Shown here: positions 26,508 to 40,345 of the stretch, piece after piece
Layout: each line of letters starts with the position of its first letter
Position numbering within the stretch: position 1 is the first letter of the stretch
Source of the DNA: Paenibacillaceae bacterium
GTDB taxonomy: Bacteria; Bacillota; Bacilli; Paenibacillales; CANHGK01
Direction: 5' to 3'
Assembly: GCA_947460235.1 (NCBI GenBank)
Contig: CANHGK010000001.1
Location: 124,001 to 188,000, forward strand
DNA length: 64,000 nucleotides
Notes under the pieces: model-generated
Databases searched by the model: none
Told to the model about the DNA's origin: nothing
The model's input: only the letters and a program-made list of their open reading frames with translations
Position numbers and translations under genes: made by a program

Positions 26508-26735
26508 TATGGAGACGAGGGGAGTATGCGCTAACTTGATTAAATTTTGTAACGCTCCTTAGTCTCATGTTTTGGATCGTTACAATCATGCAGCGGATAT
26601 TAGCGCATGAGGCACTTCTTTATTTGTGGTGCCTGCCCGAACCTAAGGGTTCGCCCCACCTCTCGATCTACGGTTTAACAAAAAAAGACACCCACATGGG
26701 GTGCCTTTTTTGTTAACTATGGAGACGAGGGGAGT
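26508..26735. repeat. 18-bp direct repeat of the tmRNA 3' end (att-like)
   Basis: TATGGAGACGAGGGGAGT occurs at 26508-26525 and again at 26718-26735, where it is the 3' end of the tmRNA gene including its CCA. Duplication of a tmRNA 3' end is the usual footprint of a site-specific integrase. Only 192 bases separate the copies, so any element has been lost. Confidence 0.6.
26680..26711 (-). terminator. Terminator of the tmRNA gene
   Basis: CACCC and GGGTG form the stem core with an ACAT loop, flanked by A and T runs, directly beyond the 3' end of the tmRNA on the minus strand. Confidence 0.8.
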
Positions 26736-27080
26736 CGAACCCCTGTCCGAAGATTACGCCACAACTGCTTCTACGGGTGTAGTGACAAATTTGATGTCAC
26801 CCGAGCAACGCCCTGTCACCGGCTTTGCGTTGGGTCAGCCTGATTATCTTCTTCAGCTAGCCCCAGGCGGAGACTAGACAGCGTATTCCACTAGAGTGAG
26901 CCCCTATCCCGGCACATGGACGATGCAGAGTAGAAGCACGCTAACTGTTTCTTAGGCAGCTAAAGCGTAGTTTGTGTTTGTTTTGCCAGTTAAACTGGTT
27001 TCCGCGTTGTTAACATGGACGCGACCCCATGACCCGCTACAGTTGCTCGTACAACCCCCGTCGAATCCAAAAACGTCCCC
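26720..27080 (-). ncRNA. ssrA: tmRNA (transfer-messenger RNA)
   Basis: The minus strand begins GGGGACGTTTTTGGATTCGA (5' end at 27080) and ends with a T-arm GGGGTTCGACTCCCC and acceptor GTCTCCA (3' end 26720), the standard tmRNA termini, with CCA encoded. Length is about 361 nt. The tag reading frame is at 26952-26987 and encodes GKTNTNYALAA before a TAA stop, ending in the ALAA degradation signal. It rescues stalled ribosomes together with SmpB, whose gene lies nearby. A terminator follows and an 18-bp copy of its 3' end lies 210 bases further left. Confidence 0.97.
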
Positions 27081-27210
27081 AGATCGAAAGTGGTACCCTT
27101 GATTATATGCAGATTTTACTTTTTTAGCAACAATTAACGAAAAATTTCTGATGACAAAATAATGGAATAGCGAATACAATTAATGTATTGTTTTCACTCG
27201 GGAGGCTGCT

Positions 27211-27663
27211 ATGTTTCGTAAAAATGAATTTTTGAACATTGATTGCACAGACGAAGTGCCAATGCACTGGGTACGCGCAAATCAATCAGGGATTTTGGTA
27301 AGTATTATTGTATCGGTACTTACCGCTTCACCTTGGGTGCTGACAATTCCGTTATTCGTTCAATTGTGTGGCCGGTTTTTCGGCGTAAGAAAAAATGCAT
27401 TCGTGCGCTTGATCGCCCCAATGTTACCGCCAAGCCTCAAAACGGAAAGCCGTGTATTACTACGATTCAATAATTTATTGGCAATTATTTTTTTGGTTTG
27501 TATTTTGGGATCATATTCACTCGGAATGATAATATCCGCATATGTTTTCACTGCAATGTTAACAACAGCTGTTGTTCTTGCGTTAAGTGGGTTCTGTCTA
27601 GGATGTTTCATGTATTTTCAGTGGAAACAATTTCGCGCGCGTCAACGTGCCGCAGAGTTATAA
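27211..27663 (+). CDS. DUF4395 family membrane protein
   Basis: 150 residues. The segment VRANQSGILVSIIVSVLT followed by a G-R-F-F-G loop and a late helix pair fits DUF4395, a family of small membrane proteins with a WVxANQ-like start; some members sit near thioredoxin-like genes. About four membrane segments. The ATG has GGGAGG five bases upstream. Monocistronic with its own terminator. Function unknown. Confidence 0.65.
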   Translation: MFRKNEFLNIDCTDEVPMHWVRANQSGILVSIIVSVLTASPWVLTIPLFVQLCGRFFGVRKNAFVRLIAPMLPPSLKTESRVLLRFNNLLAIIFLVCILGSYSLGMIISAYVFTAMLTTAVVLALSGFCLGCFMYFQWKQFRARQRAAEL

Positions 27664-27672
27664 AAGCTTTCA

Positions 27673-27700
27673 GAGCGAACGATTTTGTTCGCTCTTTTTT
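27673..27700 (+). terminator. Terminator of the DUF4395 gene
   Basis: GAGCGAAC pairs with GTTCGCTC and is followed by six Ts. Confidence 0.85.
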
Positions 27701-27776
27701 ATTGCCAAATTTGATTCTAATATTCGTTAACGATATTATAGACTGCAAATAGTACTAGAATAATGGAGGAGATCCG

Positions 27777-28127
27777 ATGGATTCGTTATCAACAATCGAC
27801 TATGTAAAAATTTTTGGAGTGATGTGTGGGTTCCCTTTAAGTTTGATCACATTATATTGTCTACTTTTTCTATTCTTGCGTAACAAGTTCATTACACGTC
27901 CATCACAAGTTAAAATCCGTAAGATTATTTTCATTGTTCTTGCGCCAATCGGTTTGTTAATTTATGCACCGTTTGTATATGGTGCTTACATGGGATATTC
28001 CTTATCCGAAATGCTTACGTCCAGTCAGCTTGACTTATTCGCTGGTTCTGCGGCAGTCACTACATTAATTGTATTTGTTTTATGGATTCAATCGATGTTT
28101 ATCAAATCAAAAGCGATCGCATCCTAA
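27777..28127 (+). CDS. Hypothetical three-helix membrane protein
   Basis: 116 residues with three hydrophobic segments (about 12-35, 49-70 and 87-108) and a basic loop NKFITRPSQVKIRK between the first two. No family recognised. A strong site, GGAGGAG, precedes the ATG. It stands alone between two terminators, so its role cannot be inferred from neighbours. Confidence 0.65.
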   Translation: MDSLSTIDYVKIFGVMCGFPLSLITLYCLLFLFLRNKFITRPSQVKIRKIIFIVLAPIGLLIYAPFVYGAYMGYSLSEMLTSSQLDLFAGSAAVTTLIVFVLWIQSMFIKSKAIAS

Positions 28128-28133
28128 TCGTAA

Positions 28134-28173
28134 AAAACCCCAATCGAAGTTAAACGCTTCGGTTGGGGTTTTT
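28134..28173. terminator. Bidirectional terminator between membrane protein and smpB
   Basis: ACCCCAATCGAAG pairs with CTTCGGTTGGGGT, flanked by A and T runs; it serves both convergent genes. Confidence 0.85.
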
Positions 28174-28189
28174 GTTTGAATTGTGAAGA

Positions 28190-28669
28190 TTATCCTTTTT
28201 GCTTTTCGCGCAGTGCCCTCGCAATTTCGCGGTCGGAATCGCGTTTGGCCATCGTGTCACGTTTGTCGTGCAATTTTTTACCCTTTCCAATTCCGAGCAA
28301 CAATTTTGCATAGCCATTTCGGATATAAGATTTTAAGGGAATAATCGAGTATCCGTCACGCTTAACGACCCCAAGTAAATAATGAATTTGCTTTTTGTGC
28401 AATAGCAGTTTGCGCGCGCGCGTCGGGTCTTCTGGATTGTGCCGATTGCCTTGTTCGAACGGGCTTATATGCATATTGTGCAAAAACGCCTCACCGTTAC
28501 GGATCGTGGCAAAACTTTCGCCGAGATTTCCACGCCCTTTACGTAAGGACTTAATTTCTGTGCCAAACAAGACGAGACCGGCTTCAATTGTCTCTTCAAT
28601 AAAATAATTAAAACCGGCTTTTTTATTTTGTGCGAGGACATTATCTTGTGTGTTTTTATCTTTAACCAA
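28190..28669 (-). CDS. smpB: SsrA-binding protein SmpB
   Basis: 159 residues, the usual length. Typical SmpB blocks are present: [34 protein letters not shown], and the C-terminal [19 protein letters not shown] tail that enters the ribosomal A site. It binds tmRNA and delivers it to stalled ribosomes. The start is TTG at 28669, with GAGGTG eight bases upstream. It lies 20 bases after rnr, whose product also acts in tmRNA-linked decay. Confidence 0.96.
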   Translation of the reverse strand: MVKDKNTQDNVLAQNKKAGFNYFIEETIEAGLVLFGTEIKSLRKGRGNLGESFATIRNGEAFLHNMHISPFEQGNRHNPEDPTRARKLLLHKKQIHYLLGVVKRDGYSIIPLKSYIRNGYAKLLLGIGKGKKLHDKRDTMAKRDSDREIARALREKQKG

Positions 28670-28689
28670 TGAAATTCACCTCATTGACG

Positions 28690-31602
28690 TTACTTCTTTT
28701 TACGTTTCATCGATGGGGCAACAAATTTGCGTTTGCCCGCACCACCTGATTTTGGACTGTCAGATTTCGGACCACCTGATCTAGGACCGCCTGATTTCGA
28801 GCCGCCACCACCAGAACCACCGTTACCCGGACCACCTTTGCGATGACCGTCACGTTTTGGCTTACTTGGTACATTCGTCCACACTTCACCGTAATGGGAT
28901 TGACGCTCACTTGGGTCTCTTCCCGTTTCAGACGCTGTTGCGGGTTTACTTTCTTGCGGACGTTCGCTAGAAGATGCGTTATGATCATTGCGGTTTGATC
29001 CCCAGTTCGGTTTACCGCTACCTTTGCCACCTCTAGATCCACTACCAAACCCTTGACCACCGGCACTACTCCCAGATCGACCAAACGGCTTTTTATCGCG
29101 GTCACCACTTGGACGTGAGTCCCCTGAACGCGAACCACCGGAACGTGCACCGCCTCGACCTCCGCCATCATTTTGACGGCCACCTGGACGACGTTGTGAT
29201 TCTGTAGAAGGAACCCAGTTTGGATCATCGCGATTTTCACCACGGGCAAATTTACGCGCTTCACCGCCTTCGTCGTCATACAGTTTGAGCAACGCAAAAT
29301 CAATTTGACCTTCTTCAACATTGACTTTTGCCACCCGAATGAGCACTTCTTGACCAAGTTTAATTGTCGTTCCCGAACGTTCTCCAACAAGCATCAAATG
29401 CTCTTCTTGGAAATGATAATAATCATCATTCATATCGGCCAGACGTACTAATCCTTCAATCGTATTCGGCAACTCAACAAAAAATCCAAATCCAGTAATG
29501 CTGCTTACGACACCTTTGAAATTTTCACCAATACGCTCTTGCATATATTGCGCTTTTTTCATTGATTCAACTGCACGTTCTGCTTCTACCGCTAACCGTT
29601 CGCGTTCCGAAGATTGTCTCGCCACATCTGGCATCGCATCTTGCCACTGCGTCTGAAGGGACGGTTCAAGCACATTGCCACTTAAATACAAGGCGCGAAG
29701 CACGCGGTGCACAATTAAGTCTGGGTAACGACGAATTGGCGAAGTAAAATGCGTGTAGAACTCGGCCGCCAAGCCAAAATGACCTTCGTTAGTTGAGCTA
29801 TATTTTGCCTGTTTCATTGAACGAAGCAGAACCTTACTAATAATTTGTTCTTCTTTCGTTCCCTCAATATCTTTGAGCAACGTTTGAAGCGCTCGCGGAT
29901 GAATTCTATCGCCTTTGCCGCCCCGCATGGTGTAGCCAAGATTGTTCGCGAACGTTGCAAAATGAAGTAGCTTTTCTGAATCCGGATCTTCATGAATCCG
30001 GTATATTGACGGCACATTCAAATAACTAATATGCGCGGCCACCGTTTCATTTGCGGCTAACATAAATTCTTCAATGATTTTTTCAGCGATTGAACGCTCC
30101 CGAAGTTTAATATCTACCGGACGACCTTCGCCATCGACGATAATTTTTGCTTCATCAAAATCAAAATCAATTGCTCCGCGGTTCATCCGTTTCCGTCGTA
30201 AAATGAGCGCCAACTCACGCATTAATTCAAATTCTGAAAGCATGTGTGAATATCGCTCCAACAGCGATTGATACTTCGACAAATCCTCCGTGTAGGATAA
30301 TGATGCATCCAAATCTTCCGCTCCTGCTTCTGGTTCCACCGGAGGTTCGAGGATTCGGCGAACATTTGAATAGGTCATCCGCTCAATCGTTTTAATGACA
30401 CTAGGAAAAATTTCGTATTTAATCGCATCACCTGTTGCGTCGATTTCCATGACGCAACTAAGTGTTAACCGTTCGACATTCGGATTCAAACTGCAAATCC
30501 CGTTGGACAATCGTTTAGGAAGCATCGGTATGACTCGATCCGTCAAATAAACACTCGTTCCACGGCGATACGCTTCTTGATCAAGTGCGCTCATTTCCGT
30601 GACGTAATAACTCACGTCTGCAATATGCACACCGAGTTCCCAGTTGCCATTATCGAGACGTATGACATGGACCGCATCGTCCAAATCTTTCGCATCTTCA
30701 CCATCGATCGTAATGATCTTGTAATTCCGCAAATCACGTCGTCCTGCCCATGCAGCAGCTCCTAATGGATCAGACGGATCTGCAGGTACTTGATCAGGAA
30801 CCGATTCGGCCATTTGAGTCACATCATCTGGAAATGCTTCTGGCAACCCAAAGCGTCGAATGATTGATAGGACATCAACTCCTGGTGCATCTGCATCTCC
30901 AAGAATTTCAATGATTTTACCTTCGAGCACACCGCGACCGCGAGATACCGACTTACTGTCTGGATATTTAGTAATTTCGACGACGACTTTCATTCCTTCT
31001 TTTGCGTTTGCACGCATCCCTTCCGGGATCCACACTTCACTTGCAATCCGTTTGTCATCAGGCGCCACGACCATCGTCGTACCATACTCACTGACACGAC
31101 CTACCACTTGTGTCATGCCGCGTGTAATGACGCGCATGACGACGCCTTCAGGTCGATCTGAACCTGAGGACTGTTGCTGACGACCACCTGTAGCAGGTTT
31201 CGCAGATGCCGGAGGTGGATATGTGCCTTTAATTACGCGGGCGATTACGACGTCACCATGAAGACCACCATTCAATTCGCCTTCACCAATAAACAAATCA
31301 TCAAGCCCAGGCGTTTCGCTGATCAAAAAAGCAAACCCACGAGGATGAACCGACAATTTACCACGGAACATGTGCATATGCTCAGGCAAGCCATACCGAT
31401 CTTGTTTGGACCTGGCAATTTGACCGATTTCTTCAAGTGCATTTAATTGCTTACAAAATAATTTATAAACATTGGAATCGCTGATTGTATCAAAATGCTC
31501 AGCCAATTCCTGATACGTTAATGGACGATATGAAGGATCGCGCATCAACGTCAAAATATCCTCTGCCCACTTTTTTGGGCCCGCGGGTTTCGTATCACTC
31601 AT
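28690..31602 (-). CDS. rnr: Ribonuclease R
   Basis: About 970 residues. Order: N-terminal helix-turn-helix (about 10-75), cold-shock domains, RNB catalytic domain with DGEDAKDLDDAV holding the metal-binding Asp residues, an S1 domain (FKGVVSSITGFGFFVELPN), then a tail of about 180 residues very rich in Gly, Ser, Arg and Lys. It is a 3'-5' exoribonuclease that degrades structured RNA. The tail makes it longer than Bacillus subtilis RNase R (779 residues). ATG 31602 has AGGAGGG eight bases upstream. Transcribed with secG upstream and smpB downstream. Confidence 0.95.
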   Translation of the reverse strand: MSDTKPAGPKKWAEDILTLMRDPSYRPLTYQELAEHFDTISDSNVYKLFCKQLNALEEIGQIARSKQDRYGLPEHMHMFRGKLSVHPRGFAFLISETPGLDDLFIGEGELNGGLHGDVVIARVIKGTYPPPASAKPATGGRQQQSSGSDRPEGVVMRVITRGMTQVVGRVSEYGTTMVVAPDDKRIASEVWIPEGMRANAKEGMKVVVEITKYPDSKSVSRGRGVLEGKIIEILGDADAPGVDVLSIIRRFGLPEAFPDDVTQMAESVPDQVPADPSDPLGAAAWAGRRDLRNYKIITIDGEDAKDLDDAVHVIRLDNGNWELGVHIADVSYYVTEMSALDQEAYRRGTSVYLTDRVIPMLPKRLSNGICSLNPNVERLTLSCVMEIDATGDAIKYEIFPSVIKTIERMTYSNVRRILEPPVEPEAGAEDLDASLSYTEDLSKYQSLLERYSHMLSEFELMRELALILRRKRMNRGAIDFDFDEAKIIVDGEGRPVDIKLRERSIAEKIIEEFMLAANETVAAHISYLNVPSIYRIHEDPDSEKLLHFATFANNLGYTMRGGKGDRIHPRALQTLLKDIEGTKEEQIISKVLLRSMKQAKYSSTNEGHFGLAAEFYTHFTSPIRRYPDLIVHRVLRALYLSGNVLEPSLQTQWQDAMPDVARQSSERERLAVEAERAVESMKKAQYMQERIGENFKGVVSSITGFGFFVELPNTIEGLVRLADMNDDYYHFQEEHLMLVGERSGTTIKLGQEVLIRVAKVNVEEGQIDFALLKLYDDEGGEARKFARGENRDDPNWVPSTESQRRPGGRQNDGGGRGGARSGGSRSGDSRPSGDRDKKPFGRSGSSAGGQGFGSGSRGGKGSGKPNWGSNRNDHNASSSERPQESKPATASETGRDPSERQSHYGEVWTNVPSKPKRDGHRKGGPGNGGSGGGGSKSGGPRSGGPKSDSPKSGGAGKRKFVAPSMKRKKK

Positions 31603-31649
31603 GCCCAATCCCTCCTGACGGTCGAATGAATAACAGAAATACTGACAAA

Positions 31650-31676
31650 GAAAGCAGGAGCATCGCCCCTGCTTTC
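31650..31676 (-). terminator. Hairpin between secG and rnr
   Basis: GAAAGCAGG pairs with CCTGCTTTC around a nine-base loop, just after the secG stop. The T run behind it is poor, so it may be an attenuator or processing hairpin more than a full stop. Confidence 0.5.
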
Positions 31677-31687
31677 GGTCTTATTAT

Positions 31688-31927
31688 TTATTGTGCGTTA
31701 ACAAAATATCCAACGGTAATGGCTAAAACCATAAAAAGGATTGCTAAAGCTAATGTTAAACGTTGCAACACGAGTTCCAAACCACGTGCTTTTGTTCGTC
31801 CGAACAAGTGCTCAGCACCGCCTGTGATTGCGCCAGAAAGCCCCGCGCTTTTCCCTTTTTGTAACAACACGATTAAAATCAATCCAATACTTACTACTAA
31901 CAAAGCAATTTCAAATGCTTGTTTCAT
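31688..31927 (-). CDS. secG: Preprotein translocase subunit SecG
   Basis: About 79 residues with two membrane helices ([18 protein letters not shown] and [17 protein letters not shown]) separated by a loop with [19 protein letters not shown], diagnostic of SecG. It is part of the SecYEG channel. Two ATGs are adjacent; the second (31927) is six bases from GGAGG. Its place between eno and rnr is conserved in Bacilli. Confidence 0.95.
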   Translation of the reverse strand: MKQAFEIALLVVSIGLILIVLLQKGKSAGLSGAITGGAEHLFGRTKARGLELVLQRLTLALAILFMVLAITVGYFVNAQ

Positions 31928-32012
31928 CATTATCCTCCTCTATGATCATCCGTAAGGTTTTTGCCGCTCAAAAGAACGACTAAATTTTAACACGGATTCC
32001 CACAGAACTCAA

Positions 32013-34860
<2,848 letters not shown>

Positions 34861-34863
34861 GGC

Positions 34864-35634
<771 letters not shown>

Positions 35635-36816
35635 TTATTTATCGAGCAGGGCCACGACTCCTGGCAATGCTTTACCTTCCATGAACTCCAAGGAAGCGCC
35701 GCCGCCAGTTGAAATGTGATCCATTGCATCTTTCATTTTGAATTTCTCTACCGCAGCAGCCGAATCACCGCCGCCGATAACTGTATAACCTTCCGTGTCA
35801 GCTACCGCTTGAGCAACTGCACGTGTGCCGCCGGAAAACTCATCGACTTCGAATACGCCCATCGGACCATTCCATACAACAAGCGCTGAGTTTTTGATCA
35901 CGTCTGCATACAATTCGCGCGTTTTTGGACCGATGTCCACGCCTTCCCATTTATCAGGGATATTGCCAAGATCCATCGTGTAATGGTTTGCACCCGCACG
36001 GAAATCATCAGCAACAACCAAATCGACTGGAAGATAAAGATTTTTGCCAAGTTCTTTGGCTTTTTCAATAAACCCTTGAACGACATCGATTTTGGAATTA
36101 TCACAAAGGGACATTCCGATTTCGTATCCTTGGGATTTGAAGAAGGTATACGATAATCCTCCGCCAATAATCACGTTGTCCGCAATGTTGAGCAAATTCT
36201 CGATCACGCTGATTTTATCTTTTACTTTTGCACCGCCCACGATTGCTGTAAATGGACGATCTGGGTTAAGCAATGCTTTCCCAAGAACATCAAGTTCTTT
36301 CTCCATCAACAACCCGCTAACTGCCGGGATCTGATGCGCAATTCCTTCTGTTGAGGCATGTGCACGGTGAGCCGCGCCAAATGCGTCATTGACGAAAAGA
36401 TCAGCAAGTGCTGCAAATTCTTTCGCTAATTCTGGATCATTACTTTCTTCGCCAGCGTGAAAACGCACGTTTTCAAGCAACAATACGTCGCCATCTTGCA
36501 TGTCTGCAATGAGCGCTTGAACATTTTCACCGATTGATTCATCGGATTTGCGAACTTCTTTACCAAGTAATGCGGACAATTTCGCTTGAACTGGTGTTAA
36601 ACGCAATTCTTCAACGACTTGACCTTTCGGACGACCAAGGTGGCTCGCAAGAATAACTTTCGCGCCGCGCTCTGCCAAATATTTAATTGTCGGTACCGTT
36701 TCAACTACACGAGTATCGTCGGTAATGACACCATTTTCTAAAGGTACGTTAAAATCAACACGCACAAATACGCGTTTTCCTTGAACTTCTACGTCACGAA
36801 CACTCTTCTTGTTCAT
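35635..36816 (-). CDS. pgk: Phosphoglycerate kinase
   Basis: 393 residues. Signature [11 protein letters not shown] at the N-terminus, ASHLGRPKG for substrate binding, [10 protein letters not shown] and the C-terminal [13 protein letters not shown] nucleotide site. It makes ATP from 1,3-bisphosphoglycerate. It follows gapA after a gap of about 77 bases that holds a strong hairpin. Confidence 0.98.
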   Translation of the reverse strand: MNKKSVRDVEVQGKRVFVRVDFNVPLENGVITDDTRVVETVPTIKYLAERGAKVILASHLGRPKGQVVEELRLTPVQAKLSALLGKEVRKSDESIGENVQALIADMQDGDVLLLENVRFHAGEESNDPELAKEFAALADLFVNDAFGAAHRAHASTEGIAHQIPAVSGLLMEKELDVLGKALLNPDRPFTAIVGGAKVKDKISVIENLLNIADNVIIGGGLSYTFFKSQGYEIGMSLCDNSKIDVVQGFIEKAKELGKNLYLPVDLVVADDFRAGANHYTMDLGNIPDKWEGVDIGPKTRELYADVIKNSALVVWNGPMGVFEVDEFSGGTRAVAQAVADTEGYTVIGGGDSAAAVEKFKMKDAMDHISTGGGASLEFMEGKALPGVVALLDK

Positions 36817-36841
36817 TACCGTTCCCCCTTATTTGAAATTT

Positions 36842-36883
36842 CAAAGGGAAAAAGGCCGCCGATGGCATGCCTTCTTCCCTTTG
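36842..36883 (-). promoter_or_regulatory. Intercistronic hairpin between gapA and pgk
   Basis: CAAAGGGAAAAAGGC (36842-36856) pairs almost perfectly with GCCTTCTTCCCTTTG (36869-36883). No T run follows on the minus strand, so it is more likely an mRNA stabiliser or processing element that adjusts gapA against downstream expression than a terminator. Confidence 0.6.
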
Positions 36884-36893
36884 CTTTGATATA

Positions 36894-37943
<1,050 letters not shown>

Positions 37944-37990
37944 TTATAGTCAAGACGGTCATGCCGTCATGATCACTTCTTCGCTCTTAC

Positions 37991-39010
37991 TCATAAATTT
38001 AACAACAATTTTGCTGCAGCCTCGTCCGTTACAAGCACATGACTATGTCCAAATCTGAGCACAGCCGCAATCGCGCCTGCCTTACTCGATCCTCCAGCAA
38101 CAGCAACAACTTGTTCCGCCTTCTGCCAGTCCGGCATACTTAATCCGACGGTCGGCGTCTCGTGAACAACCTTACCTTGACGATCAAAATAATACCCGAG
38201 TGCCTCGGCAAGTGCGCCATCATTAAGCAATGCTTCAAGTTGGTCGCCTGCCATATTGCGGCGTTCCGCCATTCGAACAGCATCACCAATCCCATGAACA
38301 ACAATACGCGAACTGCGAATTGCTTGAACAACTTCATAGACCGATGGTTCTTGCATGAGTGATTGATGTGCCTCTTCACTTAAGTGATCCGGCACGTGCA
38401 ATAATCGATGTTGTGCACCCGTGCGCTTTGCCATTGTGGAAGCAATCGTGTTAGCCTGCAATGAAACATCTTCACCAAGTCCGCCGCGAGTCGGCACAAA
38501 CCAGTTCTGTTTCAATGCGGGTTGCGATGCAATCTGCTCCGCCGCTTCCGCAAGTGTGGATCCGCCAGTTACTGCAATTACATCACCGGGGTTAATCACT
38601 GCTCGCAAATACTCTCCTGCCGCCCGGCCAATTTCCCGCCGGACCCAATCTGATTGCTCAGAGTCACCACGAACGACAATGGATTTCTTCAAAGAAAAAC
38701 GATTGCTCAATTCCAATTCAAGTTTGTCTAACCCAAGCCACTCATTCATCGAAGGCTCAAGCTTCTCAACTAATTCTCTTCCCCAGTCGGTGATCCGAAC
38801 ACCAGAAGATTCAACATGTACCAAGCCATGTTCCTTCAAAAACTCGATATCCGTGCGCAACATCCGCTCAGAAAATCCAAGCGCCTGAACCATTGAACGT
38901 CGGCCAGTTTGTCCGCTAACCAACAAGTGGTGAAGTATCATATATCGTTTGCGTAGGTCCGCCATCCCTTCAGGGATTAACAGTCGCTGCATTTCCCATA
39001 GGTTATGCAT
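37991..39010 (-). CDS. cggR: Central glycolytic genes regulator CggR
   Basis: About 339 residues, SorC/DeoR-type repressor. The N-terminal winged helix (GRRSMVQALGFSERMLRTDIEFL) and the sugar-binding domain with VTGGSTLAEAAE fit CggR, which responds to fructose 1,6-bisphosphate. The start is set at ATG 39010, where the protein aligns with other CggR N-termini (HNLWEMQRLLIP); the longer open frame would run through the operator. First gene of the cggR-gapA-pgk-tpiA-gpmI-eno operon. Confidence 0.93.
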   Translation of the reverse strand: MHNLWEMQRLLIPEGMADLRKRYMILHHLLVSGQTGRRSMVQALGFSERMLRTDIEFLKEHGLVHVESSGVRITDWGRELVEKLEPSMNEWLGLDKLELELSNRFSLKKSIVVRGDSEQSDWVRREIGRAAGEYLRAVINPGDVIAVTGGSTLAEAAEQIASQPALKQNWFVPTRGGLGEDVSLQANTIASTMAKRTGAQHRLLHVPDHLSEEAHQSLMQEPSVYEVVQAIRSSRIVVHGIGDAVRMAERRNMAGDQLEALLNDGALAEALGYYFDRQGKVVHETPTVGLSMPDWQKAEQVVAVAGGSSKAGAIAAVLRFGHSHVLVTDEAAAKLLLNL

Positions 39011-39043
39011 ATTGCGTATGGTCCCCCGATCAATCCGATCTCG

Positions 39044-39082
39044 CGGGTCTGTAACCGACCCGACCAATCCATTTTTGACCCA
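39044..39082 (-). promoter_or_regulatory. Candidate CggR operator
   Basis: On the minus strand GGGTC occurs twice, exactly 20 bases apart (TGGGTC at the upstream copy, CGGGTC at the downstream one), the same period as the tandem CGGGAC boxes of the Bacillus subtilis CggR operator. The second copy is also part of GGGTC-N7-GACCC. It lies about 35 bases upstream of the cggR start. Confidence 0.55.
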
Positions 39083-39231
39083 CCAAGACTAAAACTTACT
39101 AAGCTATTGTAAACAATTTCGATACACTTCGCAACCGAACACATTTGTTCGTAATCTAGCAGATTCGCATGCATTTCCCTTCTTGCAATTTGCAAATTCG
39201 GGCGTTATAATTCTCTTTGCTGCGTAATTGT

Positions 39232-39303
39232 GCGCTCGTGGTCCAATGGATATGACGTAGGCCTCCGGAGCCTGAGATCAAGGTTCGATTCCTTGCGAGC
39301 GCG
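39232..39303 (+). tRNA. tRNA-Arg (anticodon CCG)
   Basis: A 72-base cloverleaf: acceptor GCGCTCG/CGAGCGC, anticodon loop CTCCGGA with anticodon CCG (reads CGG), and a T-arm containing GGTTCGATTCC. CCA is not encoded. A terminator follows about 10 bases downstream. Confidence 0.93.
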
Positions 39304-39312
39304 GAGAAACAA

Positions 39313-39357
39313 ACAACCCACACCCTATCAACTAGGGAGTGGGTTGTTTTGTTTTGG
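39313..39357 (+). terminator. Terminator of the tRNA-Arg gene
   Basis: ACAACCCAC and GTGGGTTGT form the outer stem with an inner CCCTA/TAGGG stem, followed by TTTTGTTTT. Confidence 0.85.
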
Positions 39358-39406
39358 TTAACTCCGTAAAAATAAGCTGATCTTTCTTCTGAAACGAATA
39401 ACCGGT

Positions 39407-40345
39407 TTATGCCGTCACATCTCGTTTATTAAACACAATCCACGACGCCGCGATAAACATTACAAAATACACAACAATCACACCAACTGAGAAATCCCGC
39501 GTCATCCCGTCAATCATCGGCGAATTCGTCAAATATACCGTGAGATCCGTATTCTCAAACAAGTAATATTTTGCCCACCAATATTGGCGTGATGAGAAAA
39601 ATGCCGCGATCGCTGCGCCGCCAAACGTGAGTCCAACAGACGTTGCAATTGCGATGGAAATACTGCGGAATACCGTCGAAATCATAAACGCCATCGTCAC
39701 AAGCAATACCATTTCCACGCATTTGTATCCATACGTGCTCATCGCGTAGGTGAACATATTCGATTCATGCACGACCAAATCTGGCGTAGCGTACAAATAC
39801 GGTAAACCCACCTGATCGAACCCTTCTAAGATTCCAGAAGTAACAAACGCGGTGCCGAATAATGCCGTAAGCATGAGTAAAGCAAATACTAGCGTCGTAA
39901 TATATTTAGATAGTAAAATTTTCGAGCGCGATGCGCGGCCAATTAACAACAACTTGATCGTCCCACTGCTAAATTCTCCAGCAACACTTTCACCTGCAAT
40001 AATGACAGTTAACATTGTAATTGCAACAAGTAAGTTTGCGCTCGTCAAAACACCGCCCCAAAGTGACAATTCAGTTGGTGGCATATTATTTTTTAATCGA
40101 TATTGATCAACCGCTAATCGTTGTTGCATTTCTGCTTTTCGGTCCGCTGGAATATCCGGTCGGCTAAGTCGTTGTTGATCTCTTGTAATTTGTTTCGTAA
40201 GATCCACTTTCCAGTCGCCTTTCGTCAAATCATTGTGCACAACAATTAACAATGTGACGGTTCCCGCGATCAAGACCATGAACATTAACCACGTCCGTAG
40301 ACGACGATAGATTTTCATGTGTTCATTCATTAGCAAATTAAACAA
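39407..40345 (-). CDS. ABC-2 type transporter permease
   Basis: About 312 residues, with an early membrane helix (LRTWLMFMVLIAGTVTLLIV), a large extracytoplasmic loop, and five more helices from about residue 95 on; EFSSGTIKLLLIGRASR is the typical ABC-2 motif. It is the membrane half of an exporter with the ATPase directly upstream. The start is TTG 40345 with GGGGTGG five bases away; GTG at 40354 is an alternative. Overlaps the ATPase gene. Substrate unknown, peptide antibiotics being common for this class. Confidence 0.8.
   Translation of the reverse strand: MFNLLMNEHMKIYRRLRTWLMFMVLIAGTVTLLIVVHNDLTKGDWKVDLTKQITRDQQRLSRPDIPADRKAEMQQRLAVDQYRLKNNMPPTELSLWGGVLTSANLLVAITMLTVIIAGESVAGEFSSGTIKLLLIGRASRSKILLSKYITTLVFALLMLTALFGTAFVTSGILEGFDQVGLPYLYATPDLVVHESNMFTYAMSTYGYKCVEMVLLVTMAFMISTVFRSISIAIATSVGLTFGGAAIAAFFSSRQYWWAKYYLFENTDLTVYLTNSPMIDGMTRDFSVGVIVVYFVMFIAASWIVFNKRDVTA

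Noticed and set aside
28707-29390. Open frame of 227 codons on the minus strand overlapping the rnr 3' end
   Set aside because: It is the second frame of the low-complexity Gly/Ser/Arg tail of RNase R; composition is that of a shifted frame.
39011-39067. Longer N-terminus of CggR
   Set aside because: It would be translated through the probable operator and does not match the family N-terminus; ATG 39010 fits better.
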